DNA of 35,616 nucleotides. Origin: Bifidobacterium breve (lineage in GTDB: Bacteria > Actinomycetota > Actinomycetes > S36-B12). Below the pieces are notes generated by a model that saw nothing but the letters and a program-made list of their open reading frames with translations, made no database searches and had not been told where the DNA came from. Positions 1 to 8,709 of the stretch are shown one piece after another; the stretch's first letter is position 1, and each line of letters opens with the position of its first letter. The stretch is from assembly GCA_945861775.1 (NCBI GenBank), contig CAMAVT010000005.1, forward strand, positions 1 to 35,616. Reading direction: 5' to 3'. Position numbers and translations under genes: made by a program.

Positions 1-1691
1 TTACCCGAGTCATCGTTACCAGGTTCGTCATCACCAAATTCGGACGCAGGGTCCGCTGACCCCTCGACAGACTTAATCCAATTTTCATCTACTTCTACGG
101 CTTCGACCTCTTCCTCGGTCACCTCGAAAGATCCGTTTCCATCTTCATCGACAATAAGTTCGGCGTTGATCTCAGTGACGGAGCCGTTTTCTGATTCATC
201 GGGAAGGTCGAACTCTCCGATGATTTCTCCATCTTGCTCATCCATGAAGTTAACGGCTGTCCCACCATCAGCATCGCGGGGATCAACGTTCATGCTGACG
301 CCGTCAGGTACGGGGAAGTTGGCGCTGTTGACTCCGTTGGCGACATTTACTTTGGAGTTGGTGACACCGTCAAAATTGATTTTTACCTCACCGTAGAGAC
401 CGACGTCGAAGGAGACGGACTCGGATTCATCTGAATCAGTAATCGCTCGGAGTGTGACTCGCGGACTTCCGGGATCATCGATGGACATCGTTACTGGAAT
501 CGGTTCTGATTGATCTTCGTTTGGGACAAGCGTCGCCTTGAATTCTCCCACCCGATCGCGATCGATGATTACGGAAACCCAGTTGCCATTAAATACGGGG
601 GAGGCACTCGTTGCCATTGGTACGGCGCCAAGGGTTGATCGCACGTAGACACCGGCCGGCAGAACAGCACTGGGATCCCCGATGTCATAGTCCGCGCCAT
701 TAATGGTGAGGCGCACTCCCAAACGGGAGTCAGGATTAGGCGAGGTGATCAATAACTGCGAGCTCTTTCCGCCGTTTTTCTTGTCTTCGAATGGAGCGGG
801 GAAGGGGGTCAGCAGACGGCTTTCCATTGGCGTGAGTTCGATTGTTCCTATTCCGCCCTCATAGCCACCGGTCGGCGCTTCCGGATTGGTCGTACCCATG
901 GCGTAGGACCATGTCTCTGACTCAGGATCAATCATGATGCGCTGCACGGTGCCGGGGTAGTTGTTGTCGTAAACGTGAATCGCCTTCAAGTCGCCTTCGT
1001 TGGTAACCGCTATGGGAGTGACCGCGTGACCGCCATCAGGGGAGTAGATGCCCAGGGTGTAGCCGGCCCCGTTCAGGAGTCCTTCTGCGAGGGTAGCGGC
1101 GATCTCTGATGGTTGGTAGGAGTGAGTTTCCTGATATGCCTGTTGCACGGGCGCGACGAACTGGGTGGCCCACCAGTATTCGATTGTGCTGGAAACAGCT
1201 GGGTTGTCCTGGGTCAACTCGAATGTGGATGCCGCATCGGGGTCGAAGTCCGAAGGGTCTAAATAACCGCCATGAATCAACTCTGCCGTGACGGCCATTC
1301 CCTCGCATTTTCCGTTGGAGAGCGCCTCATTCATTTGCTCGACCCACTGTTGGGCTCCCGGATAGAGTACGCATTCGCCGCCGGAACCACTCGCGCAGAC
1401 CTTCTGGCGGCCGAACAACGCAATCAATTCGTCGGCACCAAGGTCACCGGGTGTACCCCAGTTCGCGAAGCTGAAACCGTCAACTGCGGGGTCGAACCCG
1501 CCGTAGGTGCAGGATTCGGAATCCTGTCCTGTGCAGTCGGGAATGGGAAAGCTGTCGGTAAATTCGACAGCACCGATATCACCGAGTTCAGACTGATCCG
1601 CTGACTCTTGGGTACTCGACCCGCATGCGGTGAGGACTAGGGCCAACACGGCCATTAGGGCGACTCGCGTGGTTATGGGCTTCACGTTCAT
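1..1691 (-). CDS. Secreted lipoprotein, partial (runs off the left edge); acidic C-terminal part with an EF-hand-like loop
   Basis: Manual reverse-strand translation from ATG at 1691: MNVKPITTRVALMAVLALVLTACGSSTQESADQ..., a signal peptide plus LTAC lipobox. The frame stays open to position 1, which explains its absence from the ORF track. Confidence 0.85.
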   Translation of the reverse strand, partial: MNVKPITTRVALMAVLALVLTACGSSTQESADQSELGDIGAVEFTDSFPIPDCTGQDSESCTYGGFDPAVDGFSFANWGTPGDLGADELIALFGRQKVCASGSGGECVLYPGAQQWVEQMNEALSNGKCEGMAVTAELIHGGYLDPSDFDPDAASTFELTQDNPAVSSTIEYWWATQFVAPVQQAYQETHSYQPSEIAATLAEGLLNGAGYTLGIYSPDGGHAVTPIAVTNEGDLKAIHVYDNNYPGTVQRIMIDPESETWSYAMGTTNPEAPTGGYEGGIGTIELTPMESRLLTPFPAPFEDKKNGGKSSQLLITSPNPDSRLGVRLTINGADYDIGDPSAVLPAGVYVRSTLGAVPMATSASPVFNGNWVSVIIDRDRVGEFKATLVPNEDQSEPIPVTMSIDDPGSPRVTLRAITDSDESESVSFDVGLYGEVKINFDGVTNSKVNVANGVNSANFPVPDGVSMNVDPRDADGGTAVNFMDEQDGEIIGEFDLPDESENGSVTEINAELIVDEDGNGSFEVTEEEVEAVEVDENWIKSVEGSADPASEFGDDEPGNDDSG

Positions 1692-1826
1692 TTACATAGA
1701 TTAACACGCTTTTTTGACCATTGAATTCAACTTTTCCATCACGGCTTGAGTTGGAGCGCACACCTGGGAATGAACTCTTTAGAGATGAAGTAGCGAATCA
1801 TGGGACGACTAGCTCGTCCTATTCCG

Positions 1827-2528
1827 CTAAGAAGTAGCCGCCACCGAACGAGAGATAAGAACCGTGAGCATCAAAATTGCGAGAAGAACCTGCATGGCCA
1901 TGATGAGTTTGGTGGGTCGTGACATCACAGCTTCAGATGTTGGTCCGTAGGTGGAGTTAACGTTGAGTGAGATGAATAGGTAGTCAAGTAGGTTCGGCGT
2001 GGGCGGGGGGTAACCGTCACGAGCGGGCCAGACAAATGCGCCACCAGGAGTGGACAGGTCAAGGAAGACATAAACGAACATGAATACGGTGACGCTCATC
2101 GCGTACAGCGCACCGACATCCCAGAGGCTGCCCAGCCCAATTCCCGAAGCGAAATGAGCTGTGCTCAACATCGAGAAGACGTTAGCGATGACTTGAACTA
2201 CCGAGAATGTTAGGTAGATCGCGGCTATGGGAAAAAGGGCTCGAGGATATGGCTTGAGCAGGCAGACGACAATTCCGATAGACGTAAAAATAAATAAAAT
2301 GGTGCTCGCTGTTTCCAACACGCGTACAACATCGGCCGTTGTCCCGGTTACCGCACCGCTCATTTCTAGGCGGCGCGATAGCAAGGCATCCATTAACCAG
2401 ATCGTCACTGTGCTGGCGATTACCGTGTAGCGGCCATGCCCGTGGGTGAGTCGCTCACGCAGACGATCAGCCGGTCCAGGTGTTGGCGAAACATCGGCGG
2501 GATCGATGGAGGATTCAGTTGAGGACAT
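1827..2528 (-). CDS. DUF1345-like multi-pass membrane protein
   Basis: ORF 1827..2753; internal start MSSTESSIDPADV chosen because the upstream extension overlaps the divergent gene. Several hydrophobic segments; C-terminal 'NLLDYLFISLNVNSTYGPTSEAVMSRPTKLIMAMQVLLAI' resembles the pore-like end of DUF1345 proteins. Confidence 0.65.
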   Translation of the reverse strand: MSSTESSIDPADVSPTPGPADRLRERLTHGHGRYTVIASTVTIWLMDALLSRRLEMSGAVTGTTADVVRVLETASTILFIFTSIGIVVCLLKPYPRALFPIAAIYLTFSVVQVIANVFSMLSTAHFASGIGLGSLWDVGALYAMSVTVFMFVYVFLDLSTPGGAFVWPARDGYPPPTPNLLDYLFISLNVNSTYGPTSEAVMSRPTKLIMAMQVLLAILMLTVLISRSVAATS

Positions 2529-2632
2529 AGATGGAAGTATAAATGTAGAAAGCGAGTGGAAGTCCGCTAATAGATTCACTGAGGGCATCGTGATTCGTGA
2601 GTCACCCAGACTTGAAGCGTTATCCTTTCCCC

Positions 2633-3724
2633 ATGCCCACAATCCCAGGTACTTTGCTTCACCACGAAACAATCCCAACCAGTGTTCCGGGTGCTCGCGC
2701 ATGGCGGGTTCGCTATGCATCATGTGATGTGAACGGAAAACCCACAGAATCAACCGGTCTGGTTATTGCCCCAATTGCAGAAGGCGCTGATCGATTTGTT
2801 CTAACGTGGGCTCACGGCACAACTGGATTGGGTGATGCCGCATGTCCTTCTTCGCAGCCGGATCCTGCTCGAGAACTCACCGTTTATTTCTCACCTGAGT
2901 CCACCCAATCAATTGATTACGGGGTCCCAGGTCTTCAGGGTTTCATTGATGCGGGCTGGGTGGTGTGCGCTACCGATTACCAGGGACTTGGCACTCCGGG
3001 CATGCACCAATATATGGTGAGTCGCACGAACGCTAAAGACGCAATAAATATTGTGCACGCTGCTCGGGAACTCAACATTGGTGCAGGTACAACGGTGGGT
3101 TGCATGGGTTGGTCCCAAGGTGGTGGCACGGCAGCCGCGGTTGCTGAACTAGATTCAACTGATTACAAAGATCTCACTTTGATTGGGACTGTTCCTATGT
3201 CCCCGGGGGTTGCAATAATTAGTTTGCAGCACCCCACTGGCTTGGCTGCGACACTTGCTGGCAATTCAGGTCCACCAGATGGCCACCTCGTCATGACTTT
3301 CGCCGGTTATTCCGCAGCCGATGAAACCTTGAAACTCTCCGACATCTTGAGCCCCTTAGGTGTTTCTATTATTGAAGGCGCCTACAACACGCAGCCGGTG
3401 CACCATCTCAGTGACACAGTGAGTCGCTTGTATCGACTCAAAGGCCCGATCCTGCAGATTAATAGTGATGCAATGCCCGCATGGAAAGCCGCATTTACAG
3501 CTGGGTCAGCAACATTGAATAAGCCGGTCTGTCCTGTTTTTGTGTGCATGGATACTTTCGATGGTGGAACTGTCGTCCCGGTTGAGTGGCAAGAGGCATA
3601 TGTTGCCGACGTCACCGCCTTGGGCGCAACTGTCATAACGAAGAGTTATCCCAATGACGACCACTTCAGCTTGCCCACTAGTTGCGTAGCTGATGCGCGG
3701 CAATGGCTCACCTCATTGTTGTGA
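2633..3724 (+). CDS. Alpha/beta hydrolase, secretory-lipase-like
   Basis: ORF 2597..3724 with likely start MPTIPGTLL. Nucleophile elbow GWSQGGG, 'WAHGTTGLGDAACPS', and a terminal His region 'YPNDDHFSLP'. Confidence 0.75.
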   Translation: MPTIPGTLLHHETIPTSVPGARAWRVRYASCDVNGKPTESTGLVIAPIAEGADRFVLTWAHGTTGLGDAACPSSQPDPARELTVYFSPESTQSIDYGVPGLQGFIDAGWVVCATDYQGLGTPGMHQYMVSRTNAKDAINIVHAARELNIGAGTTVGCMGWSQGGGTAAAVAELDSTDYKDLTLIGTVPMSPGVAIISLQHPTGLAATLAGNSGPPDGHLVMTFAGYSAADETLKLSDILSPLGVSIIEGAYNTQPVHHLSDTVSRLYRLKGPILQINSDAMPAWKAAFTAGSATLNKPVCPVFVCMDTFDGGTVVPVEWQEAYVADVTALGATVITKSYPNDDHFSLPTSCVADARQWLTSLL

Positions 3725-3888
3725 TCTTTGGTAATCCGCGTTCATAGTGAGCGTTCCGCAAGGACATGAGTGTAACTTCAGTCATTAAACCTGCTGTCTA
3801 AAATCTTGTCTGGAATTTTCAGTGACTGCCCCATGGGTAACGAAATTATCAAATACGATGCGATTCTTGATCTAATGAATGTTTATTA

Positions 3889-5010
3889 ATGGGAGCATCT
3901 ATGTCACGACGTGTCGTAATTCGCCGCCGGGCCATCACCGGCACCGTTGCTTTTTCCGTGGCATTGTTTCTTGTCGTTACCTTGACAGGTTCGGTGCAGG
4001 CTTGCGTGAGAATTCTTTGGAATGACAACCGCATCGGTGTGCTGGTCAGCCGGAGTATGGACTGGGTTGGTTCTTCGCAACCCAAAGTGGTCGCGCTGCC
4101 CAGTGGCATGAAACGGGACGGGGGCAAGGTTGGCCCCATTCAGTACGTGACCGTCAATCCTGCCACGTGGACTTCAAAGTATGGATCCGTCGGAGTCACG
4201 GCCATGGGAATCGGGACGTCGGGGGGCTTGAACGAGAAGGGCCTCAGTGTGAATGCCCTGTGGCTCAAAGCAACTGATTACGGTCCGCGGAATGCCGGGG
4301 TGCCTGGTGTCCAGTCCGCCATGTGGGCTCAGTACGTTCTCGATAATGCCGCAAATGTCGAAGAGGCAATAGCGCTGCAATCCCGCATTCAACCGGTTGA
4401 GGTGACCACGCCCCAAACGGTCATTCCCCTCGGGTTGACCGTCGAAGACTCAACGGGGGATTCCGCGGTTATTCAATACATTAAAGGTGAGCTCATCATT
4501 CATCACGGGCGCCAATACACCGTGGTTTCAAACGATCCCGCATATGACGAATCGCTGGCACTGCTGGACGAGTACAACTTCAACGGAGCGACTCGCAACA
4601 TGGTCATTCCCGGAAACACGAACTCTGAGGATCGTTTCATTAGGGCATCCTTTTATCGCCACTTTCTGAGCCAGACGAATCCTAAAAATACTCGCCAGGC
4701 GGTAACGGCGCTGCTGTCAGTGGCACGCAATGTCTCGGACCCGGTGGGTGCGCCGCAAGATGAGCCAGGTTCAGTGGGGGAGACGGACTATCGCACGGTT
4801 GCTGACTTGACCAATCTGAGCTACTACTTTGAATCGAAGGGGAGCTTGGGGGTGCAGTGGGTTGAGCTCTCCGACCTTGACTTCGAAAAGGGTGCCCCCG
4901 TTTTGGTATTCGATCCTCTCCGAAACAGAACGCCGGGAAGCATCAGCGAAAAAATGAAGCCCGCACGGGGATCTGTCTTCTCTGGCTGGAATGTGGGGGG
5001 CCGCAACTAG
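3889..5010 (+). CDS. Choloylglycine hydrolase / linear amide C-N hydrolase family (Ntn hydrolase), exported
   Basis: Signal peptide followed by candidate nucleophile Cys in 'VQACVRILWND..IGVLVSRSMDW', typical of the bile-salt hydrolase/penicillin V acylase family. Confidence 0.8.
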   Translation: MGASMSRRVVIRRRAITGTVAFSVALFLVVTLTGSVQACVRILWNDNRIGVLVSRSMDWVGSSQPKVVALPSGMKRDGGKVGPIQYVTVNPATWTSKYGSVGVTAMGIGTSGGLNEKGLSVNALWLKATDYGPRNAGVPGVQSAMWAQYVLDNAANVEEAIALQSRIQPVEVTTPQTVIPLGLTVEDSTGDSAVIQYIKGELIIHHGRQYTVVSNDPAYDESLALLDEYNFNGATRNMVIPGNTNSEDRFIRASFYRHFLSQTNPKNTRQAVTALLSVARNVSDPVGAPQDEPGSVGETDYRTVADLTNLSYYFESKGSLGVQWVELSDLDFEKGAPVLVFDPLRNRTPGSISEKMKPARGSVFSGWNVGGRN

Positions 5011-6020
5011 TTGCGTCGGGCAGATACTTCCCCTGCACTCCAGCCCACGGAGAGTTCCTGTTCGGGTGTGTCGGTGAACCGGACTAGTCCCGTTCCGTCT
5101 GGCCGAATCAAGTAGATGTCATAACTGCCTTCGTGGTTACTGCCGAAAGCGATCCATTCTCCGTTCGGGGACCACGCCGGGGTCACGGCCCCCCGCATCT
5201 TCGGGAAGATGCCGCCGGGGGCGAACTCGGGAGTATCAGATGGGATTTTGGTGATCTGGCGCTGGTTTGATCCATCGGCATTCATCACGACCAGTTGTCC
5301 AATGCCATCGACGATGGTCTGTGTAACTATCTGACTGCCGTCCGGTGACCAGCTCCGACTCTCGCGGTTGTTCAAGTCGGTAGTGATCCTGGTGCCAGTG
5401 CCACCGGCGGCAGGCATGACCCACAGGTCCTGTTGGTTTTCCGGATCAAACTCGTCGATGTCGCTCGCGTAGAGCAGGGTGGTGCCGTCAGGGGAGTACT
5501 TGGGTCCAACGTGTTGGAACGGTGGATCAGTGAAAGTCAGTTGTTGCACATCAGAGCCGTCGGCAGCCATCGTGTAGATCTCGTAGTTACCGTCTGCGTC
5601 ACTGGTAAACGCGATGCGTTGTGAATCGGGTGAGATGCTCGGGACAAGGCTCCAGTCTGAGCCCACGTTGAGCACGGTGACACTTCCGTCTGCAGGGTTT
5701 ACGCGCTCGATCGAAGATCTGTCAGAGGTCACTTGCGAATATGCGATGAATGAACCATCGGGTGAAGTGATGCTGTGTGCCTGAACGCCGGCCGCACTTG
5801 TCACCTCGACCTCGCCGTCTGATGCAGAGTTGCTGACGACGAGGTGTCCGTTCTTCCCGTCGTAACGAGTGAATGTCATGGTGCCGGGTCCAGCATCAGG
5901 AGATGTTGTGGCACAGCCGGCTAGGACCGTGGACGTGAAAAGGAGGGTGACCGTAAGAGTGGCGGCGCGAGTGATCACCCGGCAGTGCCGTGCAGACAGC
6001 ATTCGCAAATTATAAAGCAT
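5007..6020 (-). CDS. TolB-like beta-propeller lipoprotein
   Basis: Lipobox 'STVLAGCATTSP' and repeated WD40-like PD40 motifs such as 'SPDSQRIAFTSDADGNYEIYTMAADGSD', 'SPDGTTLLYAS' and 'SPNGEWIAFGSNHEGSYDIYLIRPDG'. Confidence 0.85.
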   Translation of the reverse strand: MLYNLRMLSARHCRVITRAATLTVTLLFTSTVLAGCATTSPDAGPGTMTFTRYDGKNGHLVVSNSASDGEVEVTSAAGVQAHSITSPDGSFIAYSQVTSDRSSIERVNPADGSVTVLNVGSDWSLVPSISPDSQRIAFTSDADGNYEIYTMAADGSDVQQLTFTDPPFQHVGPKYSPDGTTLLYASDIDEFDPENQQDLWVMPAAGGTGTRITTDLNNRESRSWSPDGSQIVTQTIVDGIGQLVVMNADGSNQRQITKIPSDTPEFAPGGIFPKMRGAVTPAWSPNGEWIAFGSNHEGSYDIYLIRPDGTGLVRFTDTPEQELSVGWSAGEVSARRN

Positions 6021-6047
6021 CTGTATTCCGTTGTTTCCGCTTCTGGT

Positions 6048-7280
6048 TCACCGAGTGGGAACCACCCGATAGGCCCTTGTCCCGATGGTGAGAACAACCA
6101 GGCTCAGACCCAATGCGACGAGCAAAACCTGAGCATCCCAGTAAACCGCGATAAATGTGCCGAGGATCGCCCCGATCGAAATCAGTACATATCTCCCAGC
6201 CACCACGATGGAACTAAACCGTCCGCGATAAGCCTCGCTGACCTGCTGCTGAATGATGGCTGCCGTCAGACCTTGCGCGTACGTGCTCATCAGCGACCCA
6301 ATAATGACTATCGCGGGGAGTAGCAAGGCCTGTCGTATTAACCAATTATCTTGCAAGGCAACAGCACCTACCAATTGAGTGAGTGCGAGACCTAGCACGG
6401 AAAGAATCAGGAGCAGGCGCGGGTTTCCCCGAAATCCAAGCACCGTTAAGAGCACTCGACCAGCCAGAACACCCAACATTCCTGCAGCGATGCTCAAGCT
6501 CGCCAATTCGGGGATATCTAGGTCAATCAGGACGAGATTCACCAATTGCGTTGGAATAATCACCGCCAGAAAAAGATCAATGAGCAGAATGGATCGAGGT
6601 GAATCACGACTTCGAAGATAAGCGCTAAATGCCCCTGGGTTTAGGTCGTTAGGCGGCGGAGTGGGGCGCATGACAACTGGGTTCATAATTTTCCACACGA
6701 ATACATTGGCCACAAGAATGAGAACCGCCATCACGAACAGCGTTGTTTGCGGATTCGGCATGGCACCGGCGATCAATGCACCAACAACCCCGCCGATACC
6801 CAGTCGCAAAATGTTTACGATTTCCGTGGCGCCTTCCGCTCCAGGCCGAACAAAACTGGCTTGGGTTTTCAAGAACGCGATGCTGCCCATTGAGAGTGCG
6901 ATTCCATCGGCGACAGCCGCGGCAACGGCCAGCCACGGCGGCACCCCACCGAGAATAATTGCTAGCCCGGTCACCGTCATGACCAGAGCCGCAAAGCTCG
7001 TCGCCAACACGACGAATGGACGCGGATCCCGCCGATCCATAACGCGTCCGAAGTATGGACCGGTCGCGGCAACCGTTAACGCAGTCGCGGCTGCCGTCAG
7101 TCCTAAACCCCACTCGGAATCAAATGTGTCATCGAGATATTGCCAGCGCGCCACCTCGCGCGCACCCAAACTGGTTGCAGCAATCAACAACACACCCATG
7201 AATGCAAAAATTCGAGGCGTTGGCGTTAATTGGGAATAGACAGATGATCGAGGGAGTGACGTGACACTCGCCATGTTCAC
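6048..7280 (-). CDS. Major facilitator superfamily permease
   Basis: 410 aa with about 12 hydrophobic helices; 'GPYFGRVMDRRDPRPFVV' resembles the MFS loop 2-3 motif. Confidence 0.75.
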   Translation of the reverse strand: MNMASVTSLPRSSVYSQLTPTPRIFAFMGVLLIAATSLGAREVARWQYLDDTFDSEWGLGLTAAATALTVAATGPYFGRVMDRRDPRPFVVLATSFAALVMTVTGLAIILGGVPPWLAVAAAVADGIALSMGSIAFLKTQASFVRPGAEGATEIVNILRLGIGGVVGALIAGAMPNPQTTLFVMAVLILVANVFVWKIMNPVVMRPTPPPNDLNPGAFSAYLRSRDSPRSILLIDLFLAVIIPTQLVNLVLIDLDIPELASLSIAAGMLGVLAGRVLLTVLGFRGNPRLLLILSVLGLALTQLVGAVALQDNWLIRQALLLPAIVIIGSLMSTYAQGLTAAIIQQQVSEAYRGRFSSIVVAGRYVLISIGAILGTFIAVYWDAQVLLVALGLSLVVLTIGTRAYRVVPTR

Positions 7281-7385
7281 CCTCCCTTCAGCCTAAGCCA
7301 CAGCATAGGGGTGTGGATCCGAATCGGGTACCTATACGGGGAAAGCGTGATCTTCCACCTAATGCACCAGATCTAATGCACCAGA

Positions 7386-8534
7386 TCAGAGAGGGACCTG
7401 CTTTTTTCCCGTGATGATTGCAAGGACTCGCTCGAGTGGGCCTTGACTAAACTTTTTCATCCATAACCAAGCGAAGATTGAAAGGATTGCCCAGGAAGCG
7501 ATGCTGGCGAGAACGACAGGGAACGCGCCCCACTGACCGAAATAGCCGAGTCCGTATCCGGCGAATAGGAGTGACAGCAAAGCTGATTCGCCGATGTACA
7601 CCGATAGAGACATGCGTCCGGTGGGCGCCATGATCGACAAGAACTGCGGTTTGCGCGCGATCATGAGTGCGATGCTTCCGATATACCCAGCGGTAAGAAT
7701 TGGTGCAGTGATGAAACCGAGGGCGAGGCCAGTGACTCCGGTGAGCGAGTAAGGGTTGTCATCGGCTGTTGCGCCGATCAGTAGTACGGCGGCAATCACC
7801 TGCAGGGGTAGACCGATTACCCAACCCCAAAGGGCCATGCGTCGCCACAAATGCATGTGTGCTTTTGGTTCCGCGAGGAGCCGGTGACGTGATGCGCGAA
7901 GCCCAAGAGTGAATGCTGCAAAGGCCATAGGACCTTGCAAAAATAGGACAGTTAGCACAGTATTTGGAAGCTCCTGGAGTCGCGCTAATGATGCTTGCGC
8001 AAAAGATCCGGTCGTCAAAGCACTTTCTAAGTTGCTCGGTGCTAAAAGTTCATCAGGCAAGGAAGTGAGAAGTGCGGCAATCGCCGTGATGAAAATCGCG
8101 GAGGTCACAATCGCTGCGATTGTCCACCTGCGAAGTGCACGATCTGAAGATCGAGAAATGGCCAGCAAAAGCAATCCCAAGATTGAATAGGTGATCAAGA
8201 TGTCGCCAACAAAAAAGAAAACCGCATGTGCGAGGCCGAACAGGAATAATCCAAAGAGTCGGCGGAGATACCGACGTCGATTCGGAGTTGAGTTATCGCG
8301 CAGGATGAACGCTGCGCTGTAGCCGAACAAAAATGAGAACAGTAGGTAGAACTTGCCTTCCGCGAAAGTCACGACAAGTAGCGCTGTTATGAGATTCGCG
8401 GTGCCATCCACCGACGCTTGAGTGAACCCGCCTGTGCTTATGCCCAGGAAAGCAGCGTTCACCACAACTATCCCGAGCAGGGCGATACCTCGGAGTCGGT
8501 CGGGCAAGGCCTCGCGAGGAATTGTTCCATTCAT
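7386..8534 (-). CDS. DUF418-like polytopic membrane protein
   Basis: 382 aa with 'RLRGIALLGIVVVNAAFLG', 'FLFGYSAAFIL' and C-terminal 'PTGRMSLSVYIGESALLSLLFAGYGLGYFG', typical of DUF418/YeiB-type proteins. Confidence 0.75.
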   Translation of the reverse strand: MNGTIPREALPDRLRGIALLGIVVVNAAFLGISTGGFTQASVDGTANLITALLVVTFAEGKFYLLFSFLFGYSAAFILRDNSTPNRRRYLRRLFGLFLFGLAHAVFFFVGDILITYSILGLLLLAISRSSDRALRRWTIAAIVTSAIFITAIAALLTSLPDELLAPSNLESALTTGSFAQASLARLQELPNTVLTVLFLQGPMAFAAFTLGLRASRHRLLAEPKAHMHLWRRMALWGWVIGLPLQVIAAVLLIGATADDNPYSLTGVTGLALGFITAPILTAGYIGSIALMIARKPQFLSIMAPTGRMSLSVYIGESALLSLLFAGYGLGYFGQWGAFPVVLASIASWAILSIFAWLWMKKFSQGPLERVLAIITGKKQVPL

Positions 8535-8709
8535 GGGGTAAAAATAGTGTACAAATCAACACAGATTTCAACTTTTAAACATGGTGACCAAAAATGGTCG
8601 AATCCTCGATGCAGCCACCGATGTATGGGTGAAGCGATCAGATGCCATAATGCGAAAGCAACAATGTAGTTTTTGTTACACTTGTCGTTAAATGTCAATA
8701 AACTAGAAG

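Noticed and set aside
6661-7239. 192-aa plus-strand ORF
   Set aside because: Antisense to the MFS permease; no recognisable motif.
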